From: CAZTTG01 sp964615935
Lineage (GTDB): Bacteria; Planctomycetota; UBA1135; GCA-002686595
Assembly: GCA_964615935.1 (NCBI GenBank)
Contig: CAZTTG010000073.1
Span: 1 to 31,900 of the forward strand
DNA length: 31,900 nt
Direction: 5' to 3'
Shown here: piece after piece, positions 1 through 7,915 of the stretch
Numbering within the stretch: the first letter of the stretch is position 1
Layout: every line of letters begins with the position of its first letter
Position numbers and translations under genes: made by a program
Notes under the pieces: generated by a model
Told to the model about the DNA's origin: nothing
Seen by the model: only the letters and a program-made list of their open reading frames with translations
The model's database searches: none

Positions 1-60
1 GGGGGGGGGGGGGGGGGGGGCCGGCGGGGGGGGCGCGGGCGGGGCCCCCGGGGGCCCGGG
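1..60. other. Poly-G / GC-only contig edge
   Basis: The first 20 bases are all G and the next 40 contain only G and C. The rest of the stretch to 280 is C-rich and carries no convincing gene; an open frame at 68-277 is low-complexity Pro/Ser/Arg and is not believed. A pure G run at the extreme edge of a sequence is typical of a sequencing or assembly end artefact, so these bases should not be trusted. Confidence 0.6.
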
Positions 61-280
61 GCGCGGGGTGGCCGACTCCTGGCCCCCGTGCGCAACGGGG
101 CCCCCGAGAAGCCCGTCGGACTCCCCGCCCCCCTTCACGCGAAGCCCTCACCCAACCGCCCCCCTGAGACCACATCCCCACCCCACCGATCGACACCCCC
201 AATGGGTCGACAGTCCACCAAACCCGAACCTAGACTCCGCCCACCCCCGACCAAATGAACCCCGAAATGGCAGGTGAAGC

Positions 281-958
281 TTGAGCGCGACCTACGTAGT
301 GACCGGCGCCAACCGCGGCATCGGACTGGAGCTCTGCCGGCGGCTCTCGGCGCGCGGCGAGGAGGTCATCGGCACCGCCCGGGACCCCGAGGCCGCCGAG
401 GAGCTGCGCGAGCTCGGGATCCGGATCGAGGCCCTCGACGTCGCCGACCCCGAATCGGTCGAGCGCTTCGCCCGGCACCTCGAGGAAGCACCCGTCGACG
501 TCCTCGTCAACAACGCCGGCGCCATGGCCGTGGGGAACCCGATCGACCGACTCGAGCTCGACGAGCTCGACGAGCTCTTCCGGATCAACTCCATCGGCCC
601 CCTGCGGGTGACCCAGGCCCTCCTGCACAACCTGCGCGCCGGCGGGCGCAAGCAGGTGGTCCACATCACCAGCAAGATGGGCAGCATCGACGACAACACC
701 ACCGGCGGGTACTACGCCTACCGCAGCAGCAAGGCGGCCCTCAACATGATCAACCGCAGCCTGGCCCTCGATCTGAAGGACGAGGGCTTCACCTGCATCG
801 TGCTGCACCCCGGCTGGGTGCGGACGCGGATGGGCGGGGACGCCGCGCCGCTCACCGTCGAGGAGAGCGTCGAGGGGATGCTGCGCGTCCTGGACGGGCT
901 GGAGCCGGCCGACAGCGGCCGCTTCATCGGCCTCGACGGCGAGCCGATTCCCTGGTAG
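281..958 (+). CDS. Short-chain dehydrogenase/reductase (SDR family)
   Basis: NAD(P)-dependent oxidoreductase of the classical SDR family with a Rossmann fold, 225 residues. The cofactor motif TGANRGIG is at residues 8-15, NNAG at 77-80, and the catalytic pair Tyr147/Lys151 is in YRSSK, with Ser135 (or Ser131) completing the triad. The C-terminus is short for the family, and the substrate cannot be read from sequence. The sequence resembles the C-factor/carbonyl-reductase-like group, which is inference. The start is TTG at 281: the nearby ATG (255, 267) and GTG (274) codons are out of frame, and an AGG lies just upstream. It converges with the small gene ending at 965, leaving six bases between them. 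Confidence 0.88.
   Translation: MSATYVVTGANRGIGLELCRRLSARGEEVIGTARDPEAAEELRELGIRIEALDVADPESVERFARHLEEAPVDVLVNNAGAMAVGNPIDRLELDELDELFRINSIGPLRVTQALLHNLRAGGRKQVVHITSKMGSIDDNTTGGYYAYRSSKAALNMINRSLALDLKDEGFTCIVLHPGWVRTRMGGDAAPLTVEESVEGMLRVLDGLEPADSGRFIGLDGEPIPW
554..577 (+). repeat. 9-bp tandem repeat inside the SDR gene
   Basis: GAGCTCGAC is repeated 2.7 times in frame and encodes an ELDELDEL stretch at about residues 92-99, just before the helix leading to the conserved Asn region. The in-frame unit means copy-number change would not shift the reading frame. Confidence 0.6.
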
Positions 959-964
959 GCCGGC

Positions 965-1171
965 TCAGGCCTCGATCCCCTCGCGAGGGGCCTCCCCCTC
1001 GGGCTCCTTCGGCTCGTAGGCCTCGCACGGCCGACCGGAGCTCCGCCACACCACGACCGAGGGATACTCCAGCGACTTGATCTCGAACGCCCGGCAACCG
1101 CGCGGGTGATCGCGGTCCCAGGTCACGAAGTAGTGCCGGCAGAGCGCGCAGTTCGGCTTCTCCTCGGCCAT
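965..1171 (-). CDS. Small conserved four-cysteine protein
   Basis: A 68-residue protein starting at ATG 1171. It has Cys8 and Cys11 as a CxxC, then Cys26 and Cys49, and the core pattern C-R-H-Y-F-V-T-W-D with a later SSGRPC. From memory this matches a widespread family of tiny proteins in proteobacteria and other Gram-negatives that databases sometimes mislabel uracil-DNA glycosylase. No enzymatic role is supported, and a zinc-binding knuckle is the simplest reading of the cysteines. The C-terminal 15 residues are charged and probably disordered. It lies 22 bases downstream of the lipoprotein gene on the same strand and is probably cotranscribed with it. Confidence 0.75.
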   Translation of the reverse strand: MAEEKPNCALCRHYFVTWDRDHPRGCRAFEIKSLEYPSVVVWRSSGRPCEAYEPKEPEGEAPREGIEA

Positions 1172-1193
1172 GGGACGGCCTCCGCCGGGGATC

Positions 1194-2273
1194 TCAGTCC
1201 CCCGCGGGATGGACCACCAGCAGCCGACCGGAGTAGCCGCAGGCGACCAGCGACGGGCCCAGACCCGCGGGCCGACCCGAGGCCAGGTGGTGCAGCCGCT
1301 CGTCGTCCTGGTAGAGGACCTCAGGGGTCCACTTCCAGCCGTCCTCGGAGCCTCGCAGCAGCACGATGCGGCCGGAGTAGCCGGCGGTCGCGGCCTCGGG
1401 CGTGCCACCGGGCTCGAGATCGGACAGCACCGCTCCCCGGAGCTTCTGATCCTCGGTGTGGATGGCCTGCCCGTACATTTGCACTCCAGTTTCGTCGCGG
1501 ACCTGGAGCGCCAGCGTCCCGTTGTCCTGGGCGACCAGAAGCCATGACGCATCGCGTACCTTGAAGCTCGCCAGCCGCGCGCGGCCGCCGCTGCCCATCT
1601 CGTCGAGCCCTGACCACGCCCCCGAGCTGGTCGCGCGGCGGAAGGCGAGGCTGCCGTCCGAGCAGGCGACCACGAAGCCCTTCTGGTAGGGGACCGCGTT
1701 CTTGCCCGGGCCGGGGAGGTCGCAGACCGCCTCGACGTGCCAGGCCCCGTTCCGGTAGGAGGCCACGCGGGCCTTCAGGCTGAAGCCCACCATCAGGATC
1801 TCGTCGCCGGGCCAGGGGTCGAAGTCGCCCACGCAGACTCCGTGGATCAGGGCCGCATCCTCGCAGACGAGCTCCCGGTCCCAGCCATCGCCCTCGCGGC
1901 GGATCAGCCAGGCGGCGCCCTTGCCGCTCCCGTCCTCGCCGCCCTCGAGCATCCCGACCGTCACGAGCTCGTTGCCCGGGAGGTCCGCTCGCACGTCGCC
2001 CACCGCGCAGGCGATCATCTCCCCCGAGAGGGTCGCGAGCAGCTCATGCCCCCAGCCGTCACCCTCGCGCCAGACCATGTGCACGTCGCCATTCACCCCG
2101 ACGGCGACCAGCTCGTCCCCCGGCCGCTCGGCGTCCAGGTCGCCCACGGTGCAGCCGCCGAGCTTGTGGCCCGCCTCGAAGGCCGTCTCGGTCACCCACT
2201 CCCGGGGACCGCCGCCGGTCGCGGAGCAGGCGGCCAGCATCAGGCAGGCAAGGAACGCGATGGGCTTCTTCAT
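1194..2273 (-). CDS. FG-GAP/VCBS-like repeat lipoprotein
   Basis: A 359-residue predicted outer-surface or periplasmic lipoprotein. A type II signal peptide ends in LAAC with the lipidated Cys at residue 16. The body is built of repeated blade-like units of the form GD(L/V/F)D...PGDE(L/I)(V/L).VG followed by W..., seen at least four times (for example GDLDAERPGDELVAVG and GDFDPWPGDEILMVG). This is the pattern of integrin-type FG-GAP/VCBS beta-propellers, whose Asp-rich loops usually bind calcium. The start at ATG 2273 is backed by GGAGG seven bases upstream. It is the fourth gene of the leftward cluster headed by the radical SAM pair, 62 bases after the transporter, so it may have its own translation signal in the same transcript. 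Ligand and function are unknown. Confidence 0.7.
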   Translation of the reverse strand: MKKPIAFLACLMLAACSATGGGPREWVTETAFEAGHKLGGCTVGDLDAERPGDELVAVGVNGDVHMVWREGDGWGHELLATLSGEMIACAVGDVRADLPGNELVTVGMLEGGEDGSGKGAAWLIRREGDGWDRELVCEDAALIHGVCVGDFDPWPGDEILMVGFSLKARVASYRNGAWHVEAVCDLPGPGKNAVPYQKGFVVACSDGSLAFRRATSSGAWSGLDEMGSGGRARLASFKVRDASWLLVAQDNGTLALQVRDETGVQMYGQAIHTEDQKLRGAVLSDLEPGGTPEAATAGYSGRIVLLRGSEDGWKWTPEVLYQDDERLHHLASGRPAGLGPSLVACGYSGRLLVVHPAGD

Positions 2274-2335
2274 GGGGTCACCTCCGTCTTCGACCCCGGC
2301 ATGGTAGCGGCCCGTGGAGGGCAGCGCGACCGCGC

Positions 2336-3244
2336 TCAGGTCCGGCTGCCGCCGACCGCCCCGGCCCCGCCGGTCCGCACCTCGGCCGCGGCCACCAGGG
2401 TGCCCGAGAGGATGAGCAGTGCCCCCAGCCCCGCCAGCAAGTCGGGGCTCTCGCCGAAGAAGAAGAGGCCCCACAGCGTGGCCAGGGCCACCTGCAGGTA
2501 GGAGATCGCCGTGGCCCGGCCGGCGGTCTCGTGCTGCAGGCCGCGCGTCAGGGTCACCTGCCCGATCTGGGTGAACACCCCCACCCCGATGAGCACCAGC
2601 CACCCGAGAGGGCTGGGCCACACCGCCACCGGGGCCACGATCGGGATGATCACCGGCACGGCCACCAGCGGAAACCAGAAGACGATCACCAGCGGGTGCT
2701 CCTCGCGGCTGAGCCGGCGGACCACCACGTAGGCCCCGGCGCTGAAGACCGCGCCCGCCAGCGCCACCAGGGCCACCTGCAGGGGCAGGTCCTCGGGCGC
2801 GACGCCGAAGACCAGCGCCGGCCGGGTCACCAGCACCAGCCCGGCCAGGCCGAGCGGGATCGAGATCCACAGGCGCCGGCCGGCGCGCTCGGCCAGGACC
2901 AGGGTCGCCAGGACGGCGGTGAAGACCGGGTTGGTGAAGTGCAGGACCGTGACCTCGGCCAGGGGCCCGTGGCTGACCGCCCAGTAGAAGCAGAAGAGGC
3001 CACCGAAACCGAAGAGACCGCGCACGACCAGGAGAGGTCGATTGCGGCGGTTGCCCCAGGGGCTCAGGCCGGCCCGCCGCAGGATCGCCCAGGAGAGCAC
3101 CAGCCCGACGATCACCCGGGCCAGCACGATCTCCTGGGCCGGCAGGGTGCGCCCCGCCACCTTGACCAGCAGGGTCATGATGCTGAAGGCGAAGGCGCTG
3201 GCCACCATGTAGCGGGCGCCCCGGGTGAGTCTCAGCGCGATCAA
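2336..3244 (-). CDS. EamA-family (DMT superfamily) membrane transporter
   Basis: A 302-residue inner-membrane protein with about ten hydrophobic segments arranged as two EamA repeats (roughly residues 12-142 and 155-290). Family members export or exchange small metabolites such as amino acids, purines or S-adenosylmethionine; the substrate here is unknown. The start taken is TTG at 3244, preceded by GGAGA; ATG at 3208 is an alternative that would remove twelve residues before the first helix. It begins 37 bases after the second radical SAM gene and probably forms an operon with both, suggesting export of the product or supply of a precursor (inference from position only). Confidence 0.85.
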   Translation of the reverse strand: MIALRLTRGARYMVASAFAFSIMTLLVKVAGRTLPAQEIVLARVIVGLVLSWAILRRAGLSPWGNRRNRPLLVVRGLFGFGGLFCFYWAVSHGPLAEVTVLHFTNPVFTAVLATLVLAERAGRRLWISIPLGLAGLVLVTRPALVFGVAPEDLPLQVALVALAGAVFSAGAYVVVRRLSREEHPLVIVFWFPLVAVPVIIPIVAPVAVWPSPLGWLVLIGVGVFTQIGQVTLTRGLQHETAGRATAISYLQVALATLWGLFFFGESPDLLAGLGALLILSGTLVAAAEVRTGGAGAVGGSRT

Positions 3245-3281
3245 GGGTCTCCGTTCGGGGGCCTCGAGGGCGGCCCGCAGC

Positions 3282-4850
3282 TCAGGCGTCGATCGCCGGC
3301 CTCCGGCTCTCCGGTCCGGGCCGCACCTGTCCGGTGGCGCGCGCGTACACGTCGTAGAGCTTCTGCTCCAGCGGGAAGCGGTAGCGGTCGGTCCTCAGCC
3401 GCCAGCCGGCGATCCTCGAGAGCAGCTCCCGCATCCAGCGGGGACCCTCGCTCACGTGCTTGTCGTAGAGGGCCGCGGTGTTGTTGTACCGGCGCCAGCG
3501 CTCGCGCACGTCCTCGGGCAGGGGAGTGCTCTGCGTATTGTACTTGTACTCGAAGCACCGGCCCCATTCCCGGAAGCTCCGGGGCGGATCGTAGCCCAGC
3601 TCGACCGCGGCGTCGAAGTCCTCGGTGCCGGGGATGGGGCGGAAGGGGTACACCTCCGAGCCGCAGATGGGCCAGGCGTGCTTGACCCGGGCGGCCTGGC
3701 GCAGGGTCTCGATCATGGACTCGCGCGTCTCTCCCGGATAGCCGATCATCCAGAAGGTCCCGGGGATGATGTCGCGCCGCGCCAGCTCCCCGATGGCCCG
3801 CGGGATGTGGTCCGGGGGGATGTTCTTCCGGATCCGCTGCTGCATCTCCCAGGTGGCCGTCTCGGCCCCCAGCCACAGGAGGTGGCAGCCGGACTCCTGG
3901 AGCAGGTCGAGGGTGCCCCGGTCGCAGCGGTCGATGGTCTCGACCTCGATGGTCGCGTTCCAGTGGATCCCGAGGTCCAGCTCGACGGCCCGCTCGCAGA
4001 AGGCCCGCAGGCGCCGGGAGGCGACCCCGAAGTTGGCGTCCTGGAAGCGCAGGACGTCGAAGCGGAAGCGCTCCTGGAGCTCGGCGACGTCCTCGGCCAG
4101 GACGTCCCCGGGGATCGCCTTCCAGCGGCGACGGCTGACCCGCGGCGAGCAGCAGAAGGTGCAGTCCCGGGGGCAGCCGAAGCTGGAGTAGTAGCTGAAG
4201 CCGCGCGGCGGATTCTCGGCCGTCCACTCCCCCGGGAGGGGAAAGCGGTGGCGCACCTTGGGGCCCCCGGGCTCGACCTGCAGGCGGGCGTAGCGCTCGT
4301 AGTCGAGGAGCTGCCAGGGGACCGGCGGGAGGGCGTCGAAGCCCACGACCGCTCGGGTCTCGGTGCGCACCAGCTCGCCCCCGCGCATCAGCGCCAGGCC
4401 GGGCACGCGCTCGAGGTCCTCACCGGCCTCGATGGCCTGGCACACCTCCATGAAGGTGACCTCGCCCTGACCCAGACCCACGGCGTCGGCGATGCCGTCC
4501 TGCAGGTACATCTCGGGCAGGACGCTGGGGAACCAGCCCCCCCAGATGATGGGCAGCTCGGGGTGGCGCTCGCGCACCGCCCTGGCGGTCAGGTAGCCGT
4601 CGTAGACCTGGTAGCCCAGGATGCAGGAGCTGGCGAACAGCAGCGCGTCGCCGCAGGCCTCGAGGCACTTCTCCAGGTAGTCCGGCTCGACCATCGCGTC
4701 GATCAGGACCACCTCCCAGCCCGCAGCGGCCGGACCGCTGGCGATCTGCAAGAGCTCCAGGGGCAGCAGGTCGGCGCTGAAGATCTCGCCCCGGGCAGGG
4801 TCCGCGCGCTGGGGCAGGAACAGGACGATCTTCTGCTTGCGCCGGAGCAC
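3282..4850 (-). CDS. B12-binding-type radical SAM protein (second of tandem pair)
   Basis: A 522-residue protein with an N-terminal Rossmann-like cobalamin-binding-type domain (about 8-190) and a radical SAM TIM barrel (about 215-400). The [4Fe-4S] ligands are Cys226, Cys230 and Cys233 in CPRDCTFC. WMIGYPGE and RPIPGTEDF later in the barrel are typical of the B12-dependent (class B/BchE-like) group. The cobalamin domain lacks DxHxxG, so any cobalamin would be bound without the canonical His ligand. Such enzymes methylate unreactive carbons or phosphorus, or remodel rings; the substrate is not readable here. The start is GTG at 4850, nine bases beyond the stop of its paralogue, so translational coupling is likely. 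It shares most motifs with 4860-6446, including FASSCILGYQV, IIWGGWFPSV and ADAVGLGQGE, so the pair arose by tandem duplication. Confidence 0.87.
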   Translation of the reverse strand: MLRRKQKIVLFLPQRADPARGEIFSADLLPLELLQIASGPAAAGWEVVLIDAMVEPDYLEKCLEACGDALLFASSCILGYQVYDGYLTARAVRERHPELPIIWGGWFPSVLPEMYLQDGIADAVGLGQGEVTFMEVCQAIEAGEDLERVPGLALMRGGELVRTETRAVVGFDALPPVPWQLLDYERYARLQVEPGGPKVRHRFPLPGEWTAENPPRGFSYYSSFGCPRDCTFCCSPRVSRRRWKAIPGDVLAEDVAELQERFRFDVLRFQDANFGVASRRLRAFCERAVELDLGIHWNATIEVETIDRCDRGTLDLLQESGCHLLWLGAETATWEMQQRIRKNIPPDHIPRAIGELARRDIIPGTFWMIGYPGETRESMIETLRQAARVKHAWPICGSEVYPFRPIPGTEDFDAAVELGYDPPRSFREWGRCFEYKYNTQSTPLPEDVRERWRRYNNTAALYDKHVSEGPRWMRELLSRIAGWRLRTDRYRFPLEQKLYDVYARATGQVRPGPESRRPAIDA

Positions 4851-4859
4851 GAGCGTGGC

Positions 4860-6446
4860 TCAGGTCGCCGGCGCCTGGGGGGGGGCGGACGCGGCGCATT
4901 CCCCCCCGGCTGCCTTGCGGCCCCGGCGGGCGAGCAGCTTGACGTAGGCGTGGAACAGCTTGTGCTCGAGGGGAAAGCCGAAGCGGTTGTTCCGCAGCCG
5001 CCAGCTCGACGCCTTGCGCATCAGCTCGCGCGCGAAGTCCGCGCCGACGTCGACCAGACAGTCGTAGAAGGTGGCGGTGATGCAGTAGCGGCGCCAGCGC
5101 TCGAGCACGTCGGGGGGGATCACCACGTCGTCCACCTCCAGCCGGTACTCGGCGCAGGAGCCCCACTCCTCGAAGGTCCGGGGAGGCTGGTAGCCGAGCT
5201 CGACCGCCTGCTCGAAGTCCTCGGTCCCCGGGATGGCGCGGAAGGGGAAGATGTCCGAGGCCGAGTGGGGGAGCTTGTGCTTGATGTCCGCCGCCCAGCG
5301 GATGGTGTCCAGCATGGACTCGCGGCTCTCCCCGGGGTAGCCGATGATCCAGGAGATGCCGGTCCGGATCCCGCGGTCGCCCAGCCCGCGCAGGGCCCCC
5401 TCGATGTCGGTGAGCTGCAGCCTCTTCTTGATCCGCGCGAGCTGCTCCTGCGAGCCGGACTCGGCCCCCAGGACGACCATGTGACAGCGCGACGCGGCCA
5501 TCCCGTCCAGGGTGTCGGGCTGGTAGCGCGCGATGCTCTCGATCTCGTGGGCGGCGCTCCACCAGAAGGGCGAGCCGGCCTCGGCCAGCGCCTCGCAGAA
5601 GGCCCGCGAGCGCTTCTCGGCCACGCCGAAGTTGGCGTCCTGGAAGCGCACCGCGTTGAACCCGAAGCGCTGCTGGAGCTCGAGCAGCTCCTCCGCCAGC
5701 TCCCGGCCGGGGATGGCCTTCCAGCGCCGCTGGGTGACCCGGGGCGAGCAGCAGAAGGTGCAGGGCTCGGGGCAGCCGAAGCTGGAGCAGTGGCTGAAGC
5801 CGCGCGCCGGCGTGCCCGGCTTCCAGTTCGGGGGATCGGGGTACTTGTGGCGGACCTTGACCTGGCCGATGTCGCGCTGGAGCTCGGCGTAGGCCTCGTA
5901 CTCCAGGAGGTGCCAGGGCGTGGGCGGCAGCTTGTCGAAGCCCAGCACCGGTCGGTGCTCGGTGCGCACGAGCTCGCCGTCGCGCAGCACCGCCAGGCCC
6001 GGGACCCCGGCCAGGTCCTCGCCGGCCTCGATCGCCTGGACCACCTCCCGGAAGGTGAGCTCTCCCTGCCCCAGGCCCACGGCGTCGGCGATGCCCTCCT
6101 CGAGGTAGAGCTCCGGCTTGACGCTGGGGAACCAGCCGCCCCAGATGATCGGCAGCTTCGGGTGGCGCTCGCGTACCTTGCGCGCGACCTGCGCGCCGTG
6201 GGCGACCTGGTAGCCCAGGATGCACGAGCTGGCGAAGAGCAGCGCCCCCTCGCAGGCCTCGAGGACCCGCTCCTCGCAGTCCTCGTGGATCATGGCGTCG
6301 ACGAGCACCACCTCGTAGCCCTCCCGGTCCGGATAGGCCGCGATCCGCAGGAGCTCCAGGGGGGTGAGGTCACCGCACACGCGCACCCCTTCGGAGGGAT
6401 CGGCGCGGTGAGGCAGGAAGAGGACCAGGCGCTTCTTCGGGCTCAT
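4860..6446 (-). CDS. B12-binding-type radical SAM protein (first of tandem pair)
   Basis: A 528-residue paralogue of the next gene with the same order: a B12-binding-like domain (about 6-190), then a radical SAM barrel with cluster ligands Cys225, Cys229 and Cys232 in CPEPCTFC. An additional Cys220 lies five residues before the cluster where the paralogue has Tyr. SWIIGYPGE and RAIPGTEDF correspond to the paralogue motifs, and again there is no DxHxxG. The ATG at 6446 is chosen because MSPKKRLVLFLPHR aligns with the paralogue start; the open frame continues upstream but is Pro/Arg-rich and unlike protein. No clear ribosome binding site is seen, only C-rich leader. It heads the leftward cluster with the EamA exporter. 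An alternative view is that one copy has lost activity, but both retain the cluster cysteines. Confidence 0.86.
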   Translation of the reverse strand: MSPKKRLVLFLPHRADPSEGVRVCGDLTPLELLRIAAYPDREGYEVVLVDAMIHEDCEERVLEACEGALLFASSCILGYQVAHGAQVARKVRERHPKLPIIWGGWFPSVKPELYLEEGIADAVGLGQGELTFREVVQAIEAGEDLAGVPGLAVLRDGELVRTEHRPVLGFDKLPPTPWHLLEYEAYAELQRDIGQVKVRHKYPDPPNWKPGTPARGFSHCSSFGCPEPCTFCCSPRVTQRRWKAIPGRELAEELLELQQRFGFNAVRFQDANFGVAEKRSRAFCEALAEAGSPFWWSAAHEIESIARYQPDTLDGMAASRCHMVVLGAESGSQEQLARIKKRLQLTDIEGALRGLGDRGIRTGISWIIGYPGESRESMLDTIRWAADIKHKLPHSASDIFPFRAIPGTEDFEQAVELGYQPPRTFEEWGSCAEYRLEVDDVVIPPDVLERWRRYCITATFYDCLVDVGADFARELMRKASSWRLRNNRFGFPLEHKLFHAYVKLLARRGRKAAGGECAASAPPQAPAT

Positions 6447-6591
6447 TCGGCGGTGGGGGGGGATGATGGGGGGGGGCGATGATCTGGGGGGCGTGCGGAG
6501 GCGGTCGACGTCGGTGCGGAGCTCCCGGCCGCCACTGCCCGGAGGTCCCCCGTTCCCGGCCCCTATCGGCTCCCGGCCACCCTGCTCGTGA

Positions 6592-6615
6592 CCGGGCCGG
6601 GCCGATCCGGCCCGG
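6592..6615 (-). terminator. GC hairpin after the 6677-7915 gene
   Basis: A perfect 9-bp inverted repeat (6592-6600 with 6607-6615, six-base loop) 61 bases downstream of the leftward stop at 6677 and before the radical SAM operon. There is no T tract after it on the minus strand, so it may be a stabiliser or rho-assisted stop. The rest of 6447-6676 is G-rich (runs at 6455-6462 and 6468-6476) and holds no gene I can support. Confidence 0.45.
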
Positions 6616-6676
6616 GGGTCGGGGGGCGGGGCCGCGGGAGTGGGAGAGAATACACGAAACCGCCGGAGAGGGGGGC

Positions 6677-7915
6677 CTACTGGCCCGAGTAGTTCTCCAG
6701 GCACCAGGCCGCCCAGGCCTGGTCGAACTCGGCGTAGGACATCCCCAGGCACTCCCGGAAGGCATCCCGATGCCGCTCGTTCAGGTTGCTGCCGTCGGCG
6801 TAGCCCTTCTCGTCGGTGATCCCGTGCAGGCGGTCGTTGAGGCAGGCGAAGCCGTCGGGATTGGACCTGACCAGGTAGTCGATCATGGACCAGGTGGTGT
6901 AGTGGTGCTCGAGCTCGAGCTCGGCGTAGTCCTTCAGGGTGAGGAGCTGCGCCATGCGCTTGGCCTCACCCTTGCGGATGAGCTTGAGCACCTCGGGCTC
7001 CCAGTTCTCCTTGCGCGTCATCTCGGCCACCGCCCCCTCGGAGGAGTCGAAGGTGTTGAAGCGGGGGTTGATCTCGCGCTCCACGAAGTGGGCCAGGCCC
7101 TCGCGGATCCAGATCTGGGTGTCGTAGGAGTAGTGCTTGTAGCCGTCCAGCAGGTTGACGGTCTGGTTGAAGGCCAGGTGCCCGTGCAGGGCCCCGTCGT
7201 TCTTGAGGGTGCCCTGCTGGGTGTGGATGATCAGGATCAGCGAGTCGCGGTCGACCACGTTCCAGCGCTGGGTGCGCTTGATCAGGAGCCCGAACTGGTC
7301 CTTGAGGAAGAGCACCGAGGCGGCCTCGCTGGGGAGGATCAGGACCTCGAACTTCCCGTCCTGCCCCACGTAGGGTCCGATCCCCATGTACTTGCCCTCC
7401 AGGTTCCACGGCGGGGCGTCCTCGGCGGGGAACTGGTCCTCGGTGACCTGCATCAGCTCCAGGAAGCGGTCCCAGACCTTCTCCAGGCGCATGGCGTACA
7501 GGTGGGTGCGCAGCCAGGGATCGAGGATCTTGGTCTTGGGCTTGATGGCCGGGAAGTGCTCCGCCAGCTCGGTGAGCTCGGCGCGGATCTTCTTCTTCTC
7601 CTCCTGCCGCACCCGGTGGGAGCCGAGGGCGAAGCCGAGCTCGAAGTGCTCGGTCTCGATCCACTTGATGTCGCACACACCCAGCAGCCGATCCACCCCC
7701 GTGGTGTCGGTCGTGCCGAACTCGAAGCCGCCGTGGGAGGCCAGTCCGGCCGGACGCATGAGCTCCGGGTCACCCTGACAGTAGGGACAGGAGCTGGGGT
7801 GGTTGCGCGGCAGGTTCCGCTTCCCCTGGGCCGCGACCGGCGGGGCGGGAGCGATCAGCAGCAGGGCCGCGGCGAGGAGCGCCGCGCGCACCGCGAGCGC
7901 GTTTCGGCTACTCAA
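6677..7915 (-). CDS. Secreted peptidase-MA-like protein, no recognisable HExxH
   Basis: A 412-residue exported protein with a signal peptide (about 1-30, cleavage near VAAQ) and an early CPYC pair at Cys43/Cys46 that could form a disulfide or bind metal. The segment IWIREGLAHFVERE (about 268-281) matches the EGLAxxxE helix of gluzincin (MA-clan, DUF1570-like) metallopeptidases. Where the family carries HExxH, some 25 residues earlier, this protein has GHLAFN (245-250); no HExxH occurs anywhere. It therefore looks like a pseudo-peptidase or a divergent relative. The TTG start at 7915 has GGGGAGG five bases upstream and overlaps the HEAT-protein stop by eight bases, so the two are translationally coupled. 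The fold assignment rests on motif recognition only. Confidence 0.6.
   Translation of the reverse strand: MSSRNALAVRAALLAAALLLIAPAPPVAAQGKRNLPRNHPSSCPYCQGDPELMRPAGLASHGGFEFGTTDTTGVDRLLGVCDIKWIETEHFELGFALGSHRVRQEEKKKIRAELTELAEHFPAIKPKTKILDPWLRTHLYAMRLEKVWDRFLELMQVTEDQFPAEDAPPWNLEGKYMGIGPYVGQDGKFEVLILPSEAASVLFLKDQFGLLIKRTQRWNVVDRDSLILIIHTQQGTLKNDGALHGHLAFNQTVNLLDGYKHYSYDTQIWIREGLAHFVEREINPRFNTFDSSEGAVAEMTRKENWEPEVLKLIRKGEAKRMAQLLTLKDYAELELEHHYTTWSMIDYLVRSNPDGFACLNDRLHGITDEKGYADGSNLNERHRDAFRECLGMSYAEFDQAWAAWCLENYSGQ

Noticed and set aside
3225..6482. Open frame of 1085 codons on the plus strand
   Set aside because: It is antisense to the two radical SAM genes, which have clear motifs. Its Gly/Pro/Asp/Val/Leu-rich composition is the usual shadow of GC-rich coding DNA.
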